64,000 bases of DNA from Methylotenera sp. (GTDB lineage Bacteria; Pseudomonadota; Gammaproteobacteria; Burkholderiales; Methylophilaceae): assembly GCF_029945535.1 (NCBI RefSeq), contig NZ_JAQSCU010000010.1:1-64000 (forward strand), read 5' to 3'. Numbering within the stretch: position 1 is the first letter of the stretch; every line of letters begins with the position of its first letter. A model generated the notes under the pieces. It saw nothing but the letters and a program-made list of their open reading frames with translations, was not told the DNA's origin and made no database searches. Positions 8,359 to 18,078 of the stretch are shown here, piece by piece. The translations under genes were made by a program, and so were the position numbers.

Positions 8359-9369
8359 ATGACAAGACTAATGATTGCTTTACTTTATATGTGTACCACG
8401 ACTTACAGTTGGGCAATGCCAACGGATGAGTTGGTACAAGACATTAGTCAGCATGTTGTGAAAATACAAGTAGGATTAACCAATGGTGGTTACGGCCTAG
8501 GTTCAGGCGTAGTGATAGCCAAAGACCAAGTCGTGACTAATTGTCATGTAGTTGCAAATGCGGTTTCTGTGACTATTAATGCTAAGGGCGAAAATTACGC
8601 CGCGAGCGCACTCAAGCCAGATTGGCATCATGATTTATGCATTCTAAAGGTTGAAGGTCTTAATCTACCTATAGCCAATATAGGCTCAAGTCAAAATCTT
8701 AAATACGAGCAACCAGTTTATTCTGTTGGTTTCGCTGGTTTTTCTCCTCGCCCTAATGCTACATCAGGTTTTGTTAAAGGCTTATACCCTATGGATGACA
8801 GTGTGGTAGTGAGAGCCAGTAACACCTTTCGGCTAGGCGATAGCGGCGGTGGAGTATTTGATGAGTCTGGTAATTTAGTGGCTATCATCACCGTGAAAAG
8901 CCCAGGTCATAATGCCTTTTATTACAATATGTCTGTTGAATGGGTGAAGCATTTGCTTAACCAGCCTGAACAAAGCATTGTAAGTACCAGTGAGTTACCT
9001 TTCTGGGCAGAAACTGAAGAGAAATGGCCGTTCTTTATGCGTATTGTTCAGCCCTTAAAAACTGAGAACTGGGAGATGCTGAATAAGATAGCTGTAGCGT
9101 GGTATGACAAAGAACCTAACACTACGGAAGCCTTGTTTTACCGAGCGATTGCTGAATATAGCTTAAAAAATGAAGCCAAAGCAGAGCAATACTTTAATCA
9201 AGTCATTGCAAAGAATGGCAATAACAGCAACGCAATGTATTATTTGGGACTGATTGCTGAGAATACTGGTAAGCACATGGAGGCGTTGAACTTGGTTGCA
9301 GCGTTGGATAATTTAGATCAAATAACTGCTGGCGAGTTAAAAGTGGCAATGGGGATAGCCGAAAATTGA
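8359..9369 (+). CDS. Secreted trypsin-like serine protease with C-terminal TPR-like repeats
   Basis: The start at 8359 has GGAG 6 bases upstream; an upstream TTG frame is not needed. The 336-residue product begins with a signal peptide (MTRLMIALLYMCTTTYSWA, cleavage about residue 19). A chymotrypsin/DegP-like domain follows with a complete triad: His63 (TNCHVV), Asp92 (HHDLCIL) and Ser162 (GDSGG). There is no PDZ domain; instead the last about 110 residues look like one or two TPR units (ALFYRAIAEYSLKNEAKAEQ). It is likely a periplasmic or exported peptidase; substrate unknown. It converges on pbpC and lies close to the alpha-2-macroglobulin gene, a protease trap. Confidence 0.85.
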   Translation: MTRLMIALLYMCTTTYSWAMPTDELVQDISQHVVKIQVGLTNGGYGLGSGVVIAKDQVVTNCHVVANAVSVTINAKGENYAASALKPDWHHDLCILKVEGLNLPIANIGSSQNLKYEQPVYSVGFAGFSPRPNATSGFVKGLYPMDDSVVVRASNTFRLGDSGGGVFDESGNLVAIITVKSPGHNAFYYNMSVEWVKHLLNQPEQSIVSTSELPFWAETEEKWPFFMRIVQPLKTENWEMLNKIAVAWYDKEPNTTEALFYRAIAEYSLKNEAKAEQYFNQVIAKNGNNSNAMYYLGLIAENTGKHMEALNLVAALDNLDQITAGELKVAMGIAEN

Positions 9370-9415
9370 ACAGTTAAGTCATTATTTTCGTCAACTATAT
9401 CTTGTGCTTTGGTAG

Positions 9416-9452
9416 TTTGTGCCTTGGGCTAAAAGTTAGCCTAAGGCACAAA
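9416..9452. terminator. Bidirectional hairpin between convergent genes
   Basis: A 17-base arm (9416-9432) pairs with 9436-9452 with one G-T wobble and a 3-base loop. The right arm contains the last codons and stop of pbpC, so the hairpin can end both the protease and pbpC transcripts. There is no strong T-run, which lowers confidence in intrinsic termination. Confidence 0.55.
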
Positions 9453-11804
9453 CTCTACCACTACCTCACGGCTATCGGATTGCCCTGTATTATCAACCGC
9501 ACGTAACAAATAATGTCCAGCTTTTTGAGGTGACCATGCGATGCCTGCACCAGCCTCACTTTTAGCAATAAACCCATTATCAGCAAACCAGTAAATAGCC
9601 CCCTGACCGCCACGACTGGCTTTAAGGGCAATGGTTTCTGGCTTACTTAAACGTATGGTGTAGGTGACGCCTCTGAGTGGCGAGGTGATTTGTGGCTTGT
9701 CGTCGATCACTTGGTTACGATTGTTGCTACATTCAGCAGGCAGTGTCGGCGGTACGCGCCGCGGCATGCCCGCTTCACGGAATAATCGCAGCATATCAGA
9801 GCTCCAAAACTCGATGATTTCTTCTCGCGTATTTACTCCTGCACCGCAGACAACCTGGTTTGTTTCATTGTCGAAATATACGGGTCTATGTAGGGTGCTG
9901 ATTTTAATGGGGGATTTTCCTGGGATAAACCAAGTTTCACTGAGATTTTTACAGTATTGGTTGGGCAAGTCCCCACTTGCAGTACATACTTTTACCTTGG
10001 TTAAGGAGTGAGGCGGCATCGCTTCGACTTCCGTTTTTGAGTTTAGTAAACGTTGATGGCGTAGGCTATCTAAAATCTGAAAGAATAAAGGCGCGGCAGT
10101 TTTGATGCCGATAAATGCAGGGTTAGGTTTGCCGTCGAAATTACCCACCCACACCGCTAATACATTGTTGCCGCTTACGCCTATCGTCCATGCATCGTGG
10201 AAGCCCCAAGAGGTGCCTGTTTTCCAAGCGGTTTTGTATAAGTCAGGTTCGCCTGTGTCTGGGCGAGGATTTTGTCGAAGCATATCCAAAGTAATATAAG
10301 CAGACTCTTCACTTAATAATGGAAAAGTTGCCGCATTGCCTTTTGTAAGAGCGTAAGGCACAAAGCGACCGTGGTTGGCTAGCATGGCGTACAAACTGAC
10401 GAGCTCTTCCATCGTTAGCTCTCCACCGCCTAATGCGAGCGCTAGCCCATAATGAGATTCACTTTTTAAATCACTCACGCCTGCATTTTTTAGAAAATCG
10501 TACAAACTAGGTTGTGTGAGCTTGGACGCTAAACTTACCGCCGGTACATTGCGCGAGCGTATCAAGGCATCTGTCGCAGTGATTGGCCCGATGAAACGAC
10601 CATCAAAATTTTCTGGGCTGTAAGGGCCGAAGCTAGTAGGTGCATCTTTTAAAATACTGGCAGGATGGATCAAACTTTGATCCAACGCTAATCCGTAAAT
10701 GAACGGTTTTAAGGTAGAGCCTGGAGAGCGCTTAGCCGCTGTGCCATTTACTTGACCATCAATGGCTGCATTGAAGTAATCAGCAGAGCCGACTAACGCT
10801 TTGACCTGCATGGTTTTTGCATCATACAAAATAGCGCTGACATTGTTAATACCTAAGTTTTTATTATTCTCAATGTAGCTGGAAATCATGCGCTCTAGCG
10901 TGGCTTGCGCCTGAATGTTTAAGCCCGTGTGTATGGTAGCTTGATTGCGATGCTCGGCAAGTAATGCATCGGTAAAATGCGGTGCCAAAAAAGGTAAGTT
11001 TTGGCTACTTAAACGTTTTGCTTCTTTTAATGATTGTGCTGGCAAGCGCATATCAGCTGAATATTTAACATCTTCTGGATGCTTGGCTAGCCAGTCTTGC
11101 CATAAGCGGCTTCTAGCTTCGTTTAACTGGGCGTTTTTGTTATTAATGCTAAGGCGTTTATTAGGGTTTTGTGGAATCACAGCCAGCGTTATTGTTTCAG
11201 GTAAGTTCAATCGGTTGGCAGGCTTGTTAAAGTAAAACAAACTGGCAGTAGCGATGCCTTTAATATTGCCACCGTAGGGCGCAATATTCAAATAAGCTTC
11301 TAGAATATCGTGTTTTGAATAGCGCGACTCTAACCAGACTGCAGCCAGTATCTGCTTTACTTTCCCACTTATCGTGCGTGAATCTATACCGTACAACCCA
11401 CGAGCCAATTGCATGCTAATGGTGGATGCGCCTTGGCGAGAGCCACTCGAGTAAGTACGCGCCATGCCACGCAACAACGCAATAGGGTTAACGCCAAAAT
11501 GCCAGTCAAAATAGCGATCTTCATACAATTTAACCGCTTCAGCTGCGTTAGGATGAATGTCTTTTAGCGGCACCCACAACTGGTATTGGGCATCTGAGGC
11601 TAGGGTGAGTCGTAACAAGGTGCCATCGACTGCATAAATGGCGGTGGAGTGGGGGATTAAGCTTGAAAGCGCTGGTTTAGGCGTTAGGCGTAATGCAATT
11701 AGAGTTAAAGCGATCAGCGCAATGAGCGCTAGCCAGTAACTTAAAAAACGTTGTCTTGTTTTGATATGCAGTAATATGGTTTTTAACAAGTGCGATCTTT
11801 TCAT
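9441..11804 (-). CDS. pbpC: Penicillin-binding protein 1C (bifunctional glycosyltransferase/transpeptidase)
   Basis: Class A penicillin-binding protein of 787 residues. A single N-terminal membrane anchor (about 21-40) is followed by a family 51 glycosyltransferase domain (EDRYFDWHFGVNP with catalytic Glu95, GASTISMQLARGLYG), a transpeptidase domain (SPGSTLKP with Ser363 and Lys366, SRN near 410, KTGTSWG near 537) and a C-terminal BiPBP_C domain. The order and the next gene, an alpha-2-macroglobulin, match the conserved pbpC-yfhM pair of Gram-negative bacteria. The pair is thought to repair peptidoglycan and trap invading proteases when the envelope is breached. A palindromic repeat lies between the two genes. 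Confidence 0.96.
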   Translation of the reverse strand: MKRSHLLKTILLHIKTRQRFLSYWLALIALIALTLIALRLTPKPALSSLIPHSTAIYAVDGTLLRLTLASDAQYQLWVPLKDIHPNAAEAVKLYEDRYFDWHFGVNPIALLRGMARTYSSGSRQGASTISMQLARGLYGIDSRTISGKVKQILAAVWLESRYSKHDILEAYLNIAPYGGNIKGIATASLFYFNKPANRLNLPETITLAVIPQNPNKRLSINNKNAQLNEARSRLWQDWLAKHPEDVKYSADMRLPAQSLKEAKRLSSQNLPFLAPHFTDALLAEHRNQATIHTGLNIQAQATLERMISSYIENNKNLGINNVSAILYDAKTMQVKALVGSADYFNAAIDGQVNGTAAKRSPGSTLKPFIYGLALDQSLIHPASILKDAPTSFGPYSPENFDGRFIGPITATDALIRSRNVPAVSLASKLTQPSLYDFLKNAGVSDLKSESHYGLALALGGGELTMEELVSLYAMLANHGRFVPYALTKGNAATFPLLSEESAYITLDMLRQNPRPDTGEPDLYKTAWKTGTSWGFHDAWTIGVSGNNVLAVWVGNFDGKPNPAFIGIKTAAPLFFQILDSLRHQRLLNSKTEVEAMPPHSLTKVKVCTASGDLPNQYCKNLSETWFIPGKSPIKISTLHRPVYFDNETNQVVCGAGVNTREEIIEFWSSDMLRLFREAGMPRRVPPTLPAECSNNRNQVIDDKPQITSPLRGVTYTIRLSKPETIALKASRGGQGAIYWFADNGFIAKSEAGAGIAWSPQKAGHYLLRAVDNTGQSDSREVVVEFVP

Positions 11805-11831
11805 AAACAGTCAATTAAAACTAAACGCATC

Positions 11832-11910
11832 GTCATTCCCGCGTAGGCGGGAATCCAGTTAGGATGGCAATCATGAAAGCTGCCTAGATTCCCGCCTGCG
11901 CGGGAATGAC
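11832..11910. repeat. dRS3-like palindromic repeat pair
   Basis: Two ATTCCC-N8-GGGAAT units, 11835-11854 and 11888-11907, lie in inverted orientation so that the whole 79-base element can fold back from its GTC/GAC ends. The unit matches the dRS3 consensus I recall from Neisseria. A degenerate copy sharing CAGTTAGG and GCTGCCTAGATTCCCGCC lies at 33823-33891. It sits between pbpC and the macroglobulin gene. Confidence 0.85.
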
Positions 11911-11924
11911 AAAGTAATATAGAT

Positions 11925-14900
11925 TTATTTACCAGCACGTCCCACAACAAGGTTAGCAGGCAATGAGCGCGCTTGTAATAAGCGGTTATACATTGACTCT
12001 GCGTAAGCCGGCGGCACTACAAACTGACCGCTATTCGTTGCTTTAATCTTGTATGTAAACTCCGTAATCGTATTGGTGACTGCACCGTAAAACACTACGC
12101 GATCTTCACGAATGTCAGCGTAGCTAGGTTGCCAGCCGCCACCAATGCCTAGCGGGCTAGTCCAACTTGAAGTTTCTGCTGCTTGGCCTTCGCTGTCTCC
12201 CTCTTCACCCCCTTGGCCTTCTTGCGTAATGGTGTTATCCGTTTCGTTTACCGCAGCTTGTAGCACAGGCTCAAAGCCACCTGGCAATAAATCTACAATA
12301 GCTACATCATCTATATTGCCATCAATAGCGCGAAACTTGATATGCACAGTGATTTCGTCGCCCATAGTGATAGATTTTAAGGCTGCGCCTTTATCATCCG
12401 TATATTCGCGGATGATTTCCATGCCTTGTTTTAAGGCTATGGTTGGCGGTTTTACGTCAAAACCAGACTCTGTGACTGCATAGAATAACGGTAAGCCGCT
12501 TGGCCCTTGTAGCTTCAAGCGCGCGGTGTTTGGCGAGAAGGTTACAGATGGCGCAATACTATTCGCTGGCAACTTAAGCGCAGTGATTTTACCTTGCTTG
12601 TCTATAGCACTAATGCCCATTTGTCCCGCGACCTTTGTACCCGCAACGTTAGCGTAAGCATCAAAACCAAGTAGTGCATAAGACGATGACAGCGTATTGA
12701 AGCGACCTTCAGAAATAGGCTGCATGATGTTATTTAACGCACCGCTGGACACATCTTTAACCTTCTCTGGAAAGTGACGTGACACCAAATAAAGCGTTTG
12801 CGCATTTCGCACTACGTCATCGTAATAATGCCCATAGAGTGGTTTTTGACTGCTGGCATTCAACAATTTAATAGGTTTAGCCATTAAATCACTGGCTACG
12901 GCATGTTGTTGCAATAGTTGATAACTCGCTGCAAGGTAAGCCGCAGTTAAGTCTGAGCGCCATTCTTTGAAACTACTATCAGTTAAAGCTTTAGCATCTA
13001 AAGTGCTACGCAAGCTTGCTAGTAATGGTGTGGTGACTGTGCCTTCGCGAGTTAGCAGGTACGTTGCGTAAGCGCGTACACGCACCGCGTCTAAGTTTTC
13101 TGCTGGGCTAGCCGCTAATGTTTGCAGGTATTCCAAGCCTTTTTTCAGCATGTCGGCTGGTACTTCTTCGCCGACGTTTGCATGGTCACGCGCCTCCAGC
13201 ATCATATGCACCGCATAAACGCTGGCGAATTCGTCTGCACCTACGCTGGCATCCCACAAACCAAAGCCACCTTCGGCATTTTGGCGTGTACGTAATACGC
13301 TCAAGGCATTTTCGAAATTACCCTTCTTGGTACCTATGCTTGCCAATAGTTCTGGACGTTTTTTAAGTACGATAATAGGCATGACTTGGCTGACCAATTG
13401 CTCGGTGCAGCTATGTTCATAGTTGGCTAAGTATTCAAGCAAGCCGCCAGCAGCCACCAATGGCAATGGTGAAATGCTAGCCTGTTGTTTGCGATATTCT
13501 GCAAACATAGTGCGCTTCACGTTGACTTGCGTATCGCCTTTAAAGCTACCAGTTTGCATAATGGTCATGTGCGGCGTGGATGGACGTACACTAATTTCAG
13601 TGCCCAATTTCGCAAACTTATCGCCGATATTAGCCGTGAATTCAATTCTAGCGGAGCCTAATTTTGCAGCTGCGCCTTCTTTGACTTTCAGCTTATAAAG
13701 ACCAGTGCTTTCATGCATTTCACTGATTTTTAGCACTTGTTTAGCGGTGCCAACTAACTCAAAAGCAGGTGAGGGCACGAGATTCAAAGTGACCGCGGCA
13801 TCTTTGCCTGAACCTTTAACATTATTTGCCACGCCAACACTCACATCAAATATATCGCCTGGTGTGACTGTAAGTGGTGCGTTGGGAGATAGTACAAAAT
13901 CGCCGCGCACTAAGGCATCGCTGGTGGTAATGCCAATGCTGGCATCGTTCACCATCACTGCGATGATGCGCATTTTACCGTTGAATGTTTCTGGCACTGT
14001 GTAGCTAAACTCCTTGCTACCAGTCACATCTACAATGCCAGACCAATAGACTGCTGGTTTGTCAGTTTTACGTTTAAACGGATTCAAGTGTTTACCTAAA
14101 GCACCATCAGCATCGCCGCCCGGTGCAGTGGCTGCCATGATTTTTTTGAATTCAGGTAAGATTAAATCTAAAATTTGCGACGTTGAAACTTCTAATTGTC
14201 GTTTTTGGAAGAAGAAGCCAAGCGCGTCAGGGTTGTGATACCTTGCCACTTGCAATATACCTTCATCCACCGCAAACACCACAGCACGACCAGGTTTAGC
14301 CGCGTCCAGTTTCATTTTTAGTACTTGACCCGGTTTGATAAGTGGTTGGCTGCTGAGTTTGAGCGTATTGGTGCGCTGCGCCAAACTCGTCACAAATGGA
14401 ACAACACCATAAGACAGCGGGCTGGTGAAGATTTCATCTGAACTTGGATCGCGCACAAACTGCACACTCACATAGCCGTTGCCTTCAAAATCTGCAGGTA
14501 GCTTGATTTTTTGCACTGAAGCCTGTGAGTCAGCTTTAAACCATTGCTGCGCATATACTTTATCGCGCTCAATGGTAATTAAACCAGCGCCAACATAAGG
14601 CGCACGAATGCTTACGCTAATCTCTTGACCTGGCGCATACTCTTTTTTATCCAGCACCAGTTGCAGTTCTGCATTGCGCTCTAGCGAGCGACTAACATTG
14701 CCTAAACCAGCCACGCTATACTCCACGCGGTTAAGCTCTAAGCCGTCTTTGTTTTTAAGCACGTAAGCAAAGTCCCCCGGTGTTTCTGTAGCAAGTGCCA
14801 GGCTGTTTCCCGCAGCTTTGATGCTGTAAGGTGATGCTTTGATGAGCACTTCTTTTTTGCGTGATTCATATTTGAATGTGCCGCTGCCTTGCTTGGTCAA

Positions 14901-17900
14901 CACTGAAACATATTTACGCTCAATCAGATTTAAGCTCAAACCTTCGGCGGCTACTTTTTGCAAGGTAGAGTTGACTGCAATCAGATTAACGCTACGTTTG
15001 CTACTTTTGCTGACGTAATTCAAATCACCATCGGCTTTAAAGCCTATTAAATAAGGTTGTTCTGAAATCAGCGTTGCGACTTCGGCAGAAACGCTGCGTC
15101 CACCACCAGCTTCATACGCTTGTGCGACGATGTTAAGTCTGTAAGTCGCTTTAGTATATTTCTCTAAACCTAAGGCAAATTCAGCCACACCTTGCGCATT
15201 ACTTGTTGCGTCGCTTAGCTTCTCGCTATAGCCTTCTTTAGCGCGCAGTGGGTCATAGAAGGCAAAGTCTGCATATTGGCTAAATGCTGGGTAAGCCGGG
15301 CTGAGTGTCATTGTCGCAGTCACGCGTCTATTTTCAGCTGGCGTGCCAAACAAGTTTTGCACATTGATGTTGGCTTTTAAATCTTTAGGATTCAGCCAGC
15401 CCTCAGTGTTTTCAGGGTAAAGCGTGGCATCTTTCGCAAACAAGGCTTTAACTTTCATGCGGTCAGGCTGAAACTCCTGTACTTTCACACTGACCGAGCC
15501 TAATTGCTGATATGCATTGCCATCTTTCACCGAATAAAGATTAATATTGTAAGTGCCAGTAGGCGAGGTTTCTAAGGTTTTATATTCCAGCTCGTTAAAG
15601 CCGCCTGCGCCGAGTTTAACCATTTGAGTTTTCACCACTAAACCACGTGCATCTAGCACTTCTGCCTGAAGCGGCAAGCCATCTAATGCTTTAGCCCAAG
15701 TTGCAGTTTTTACTATCATGCCGATATGCATGGTATCGCCAGGACGGTAAATGCCGCGATCTGAAAACAAATAGGCATTTAAGCTATCTGAACTGGCCGC
15801 ATTGGCAATGCCGCCTACATCAAAACGTGAGTAGTCTAGGTTTCTGTCGTAGTGGTTAATCGGTAAAAAGCTTAAATCCCCCGCTTTTTTTACTATGTAT
15901 AAAATAGGTGAGCGTTCACGTTGTAAGCCATCCAGCTTAGTAAAGTTGACGCGACCATTCGCATCGGTAGTTTGGCTGAAGATGGCTTGGCCATTTTTTG
16001 CAATCACTTCAACCGTCGCACCAGCCACAGGTAAACCTGTGTGAATAGACTGAACGTAAACCACTTGGCTGCCATCAAGCTCTTTTTTGGCGATTAAACC
16101 TAAATCAGTCACAAGAATCAGGCGTTTATCAACAAATTCCTCTGGGTTTTGGCTTTCCGATGGGTTGTAATCAGTGCTTTCGTCAGCTTGCTCGCTGCCA
16201 TCAGTGTTAGCTTCTTTTTTAGGTTTGTAACCGCGAACTGTGAGCAAGAATACGCCACGCTTCTCTTCACCCTTGCTCAAGTATTCACTTAAATCCAGCG
16301 CTTCGTAATGCGCTTTGCCTGCTTCTAAGTTGAGTGGGATGCTTTTCTCAAAACGTTCACTCAAGTTATCGCCATCAATATAGTAATTAAAAGACGGATT
16401 ACTAAAGTTGCCGCTACTTTGCGTAATGAGATGTTGTAATTGACCCGGCAGAATGCGACCAATCTCCATTTTTAAGCCAGGTAAATCGCGTGCTAACACC
16501 GCCACTTTGCGCTCACCACTTAATGCTAATAACGAGCCTTGGCTAAGAATTTTAACTTCTGCTGGGAAAACTGGCACTTGCAAGATGTGTTGCTGAGTCG
16601 CACCTAACTGGTAGCCGCCAAATGATTTTAAGCCTTTGTCGATTTGCACATAAATATAGCTACCAACATCTGCTTTGTACTTAAATGAATGTGCTTCGAT
16701 ATTTTCACGCTCAGCCGGAATCGCTTCTAGTGGCAGAGGCTTGCCTGCGGCAAGTACAGCTTCAGTAATATCTTTGGTGTTAGACCATGCATGAGGGTAT
16801 TTCAACTCTTCTGGCGTGCTGACCAATTTGTTGCGCGGTAACACCCATGCTTTAATGTGGCTAGCCATGTCTTTTTCATTCACAGCAGCTGAGGCATTGA
16901 GTAATAAAATTTGCTCAGGCTCGTTCTGGTCATTTGAAACTACAATTGGGCTAACTTCATTAATCATTAAGCTGTACAAACCGGGCACATTCACGCTTTG
17001 TGTTAAAGCTGTTTCAAATGCTTTACCGCCCGTTGCTGCTTTTAAGCCTTCATCTATGGTTACTTCTAGCACGCTATCATCTTTAGGAATAGCTAGTGGT
17101 GCAGAGTGTATATAAGCGTTAAGTTTTAATTTATCGTAACTGACGACGAATGGAATCTTGTCAGAACCAAAGCTTAATAAGCTATTTTTGTTACTACGCA
17201 TTTTTAGCGTGATGCTCTTTTCTAATTTTGCTGCATCTACTGGATGTGTAAAATTAAGGTTCACCACCACTTTTTTCATGGCGGCATTGATTGGGTCTTG
17301 GTAAAACTCGCTATTGGTAATGCTTGCAATAAATAATGGTGAAGTGAATTCTAAGTCCCATTTGTCTAGTAAAGTCTTAGCTGTAAACGCTTTGGCATTC
17401 AAGCTGACTTTGTATTCTGTGCCTACTGGCCAGTCAGCTTTTGGCTGAAATGACAGCTCATTTTCAGTATTCCATTTCCATACGCCCTCGATTTTTGGCA
17501 TGATGTTCACGCCTGCAGAAATCACTTTTCCAACTTGTTCAATCGGCGCGACTGAGCTGTCAAAGCTTATTTTGAGGGGATTTGGTGGTAAGTTGTCTTC
17601 GATTTGCGTTCTGGTCGGTACTGCTACCGTCACTTTCACCGTAACAGGTTGTGGTCTTGATTTATACCAAATCCAACCTTGCCAACCGCCTGCAACAAGT
17701 GCTGCAATTAAAGCAAGTATGCCTAAGCCTTTGAGCGGTTTTTGAATCATGGCTAGACGTAGCTCGTTCAGCTTGCCACCACACCATTTCATCCATGAGG
17801 GTGCTTGATAATTGACAGAGCCGAATAAATGGTTGAGTAAGGCACCGAATAGCGACCATAATTTAGCGAAAATCATTTGAATAAATTGCAAGCCAGCACG

Positions 17901-17912
17901 AATGAATGACAT
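11925..17912 (-). CDS. yfhM: Bacterial alpha-2-macroglobulin (YfhM/ECAM-like)
   Basis: A very large (1995-residue) envelope protein of the bacterial alpha-2-macroglobulin family: repeated MG beta-sandwich domains, an MG10/thioester alpha-alpha barrel region and a C-terminal receptor-binding-like domain. The thioester motif C-T-E-Q is present (Cys1502, Gln1505), so covalent trapping of proteases should be possible, as in E. coli ECAM. The N-terminus is not a lipoprotein signal: a hydrophobic segment about 60-85 (GLGILALIAALVAGGW) predicts an inner-membrane anchor. A bait region cannot be assigned by eye. It is upstream of pbpC on the same strand, giving the conserved pair. Confidence 0.95.
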   Translation of the reverse strand: MSFIRAGLQFIQMIFAKLWSLFGALLNHLFGSVNYQAPSWMKWCGGKLNELRLAMIQKPLKGLGILALIAALVAGGWQGWIWYKSRPQPVTVKVTVAVPTRTQIEDNLPPNPLKISFDSSVAPIEQVGKVISAGVNIMPKIEGVWKWNTENELSFQPKADWPVGTEYKVSLNAKAFTAKTLLDKWDLEFTSPLFIASITNSEFYQDPINAAMKKVVVNLNFTHPVDAAKLEKSITLKMRSNKNSLLSFGSDKIPFVVSYDKLKLNAYIHSAPLAIPKDDSVLEVTIDEGLKAATGGKAFETALTQSVNVPGLYSLMINEVSPIVVSNDQNEPEQILLLNASAAVNEKDMASHIKAWVLPRNKLVSTPEELKYPHAWSNTKDITEAVLAAGKPLPLEAIPAERENIEAHSFKYKADVGSYIYVQIDKGLKSFGGYQLGATQQHILQVPVFPAEVKILSQGSLLALSGERKVAVLARDLPGLKMEIGRILPGQLQHLITQSSGNFSNPSFNYYIDGDNLSERFEKSIPLNLEAGKAHYEALDLSEYLSKGEEKRGVFLLTVRGYKPKKEANTDGSEQADESTDYNPSESQNPEEFVDKRLILVTDLGLIAKKELDGSQVVYVQSIHTGLPVAGATVEVIAKNGQAIFSQTTDANGRVNFTKLDGLQRERSPILYIVKKAGDLSFLPINHYDRNLDYSRFDVGGIANAASSDSLNAYLFSDRGIYRPGDTMHIGMIVKTATWAKALDGLPLQAEVLDARGLVVKTQMVKLGAGGFNELEYKTLETSPTGTYNINLYSVKDGNAYQQLGSVSVKVQEFQPDRMKVKALFAKDATLYPENTEGWLNPKDLKANINVQNLFGTPAENRRVTATMTLSPAYPAFSQYADFAFYDPLRAKEGYSEKLSDATSNAQGVAEFALGLEKYTKATYRLNIVAQAYEAGGGRSVSAEVATLISEQPYLIGFKADGDLNYVSKSSKRSVNLIAVNSTLQKVAAEGLSLNLIERKYVSVLTKQGSGTFKYESRKKEVLIKASPYSIKAAGNSLALATETPGDFAYVLKNKDGLELNRVEYSVAGLGNVSRSLERNAELQLVLDKKEYAPGQEISVSIRAPYVGAGLITIERDKVYAQQWFKADSQASVQKIKLPADFEGNGYVSVQFVRDPSSDEIFTSPLSYGVVPFVTSLAQRTNTLKLSSQPLIKPGQVLKMKLDAAKPGRAVVFAVDEGILQVARYHNPDALGFFFQKRQLEVSTSQILDLILPEFKKIMAATAPGGDADGALGKHLNPFKRKTDKPAVYWSGIVDVTGSKEFSYTVPETFNGKMRIIAVMVNDASIGITTSDALVRGDFVLSPNAPLTVTPGDIFDVSVGVANNVKGSGKDAAVTLNLVPSPAFELVGTAKQVLKISEMHESTGLYKLKVKEGAAAKLGSARIEFTANIGDKFAKLGTEISVRPSTPHMTIMQTGSFKGDTQVNVKRTMFAEYRKQQASISPLPLVAAGGLLEYLANYEHSCTEQLVSQVMPIIVLKKRPELLASIGTKKGNFENALSVLRTRQNAEGGFGLWDASVGADEFASVYAVHMMLEARDHANVGEEVPADMLKKGLEYLQTLAASPAENLDAVRVRAYATYLLTREGTVTTPLLASLRSTLDAKALTDSSFKEWRSDLTAAYLAASYQLLQQHAVASDLMAKPIKLLNASSQKPLYGHYYDDVVRNAQTLYLVSRHFPEKVKDVSSGALNNIMQPISEGRFNTLSSSYALLGFDAYANVAGTKVAGQMGISAIDKQGKITALKLPANSIAPSVTFSPNTARLKLQGPSGLPLFYAVTESGFDVKPPTIALKQGMEIIREYTDDKGAALKSITMGDEITVHIKFRAIDGNIDDVAIVDLLPGGFEPVLQAAVNETDNTITQEGQGGEEGDSEGQAAETSSWTSPLGIGGGWQPSYADIREDRVVFYGAVTNTITEFTYKIKATNSGQFVVPPAYAESMYNRLLQARSLPANLVVGRAGK

Positions 17913-18078
17913 GAAAAACCCTTTATTATGAAAAGCCCTTTTTGTAAAACCTTGTCAGAAGCAGGCTTAAATTTTTAGTGTGTAAATCATACTACTGATT
18001 CATATATTTTGAAGGTCTTTAAGGTCTTTTTGATGATAAAATTACGATAAATAACTGAAGATTTAACAAAGGGTTGGC

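Noticed and set aside
11832-11910. CRISPR array
   Set aside because: The repeats are inverted palindromic pairs without regularly spaced unique spacers, and no cas genes are present.
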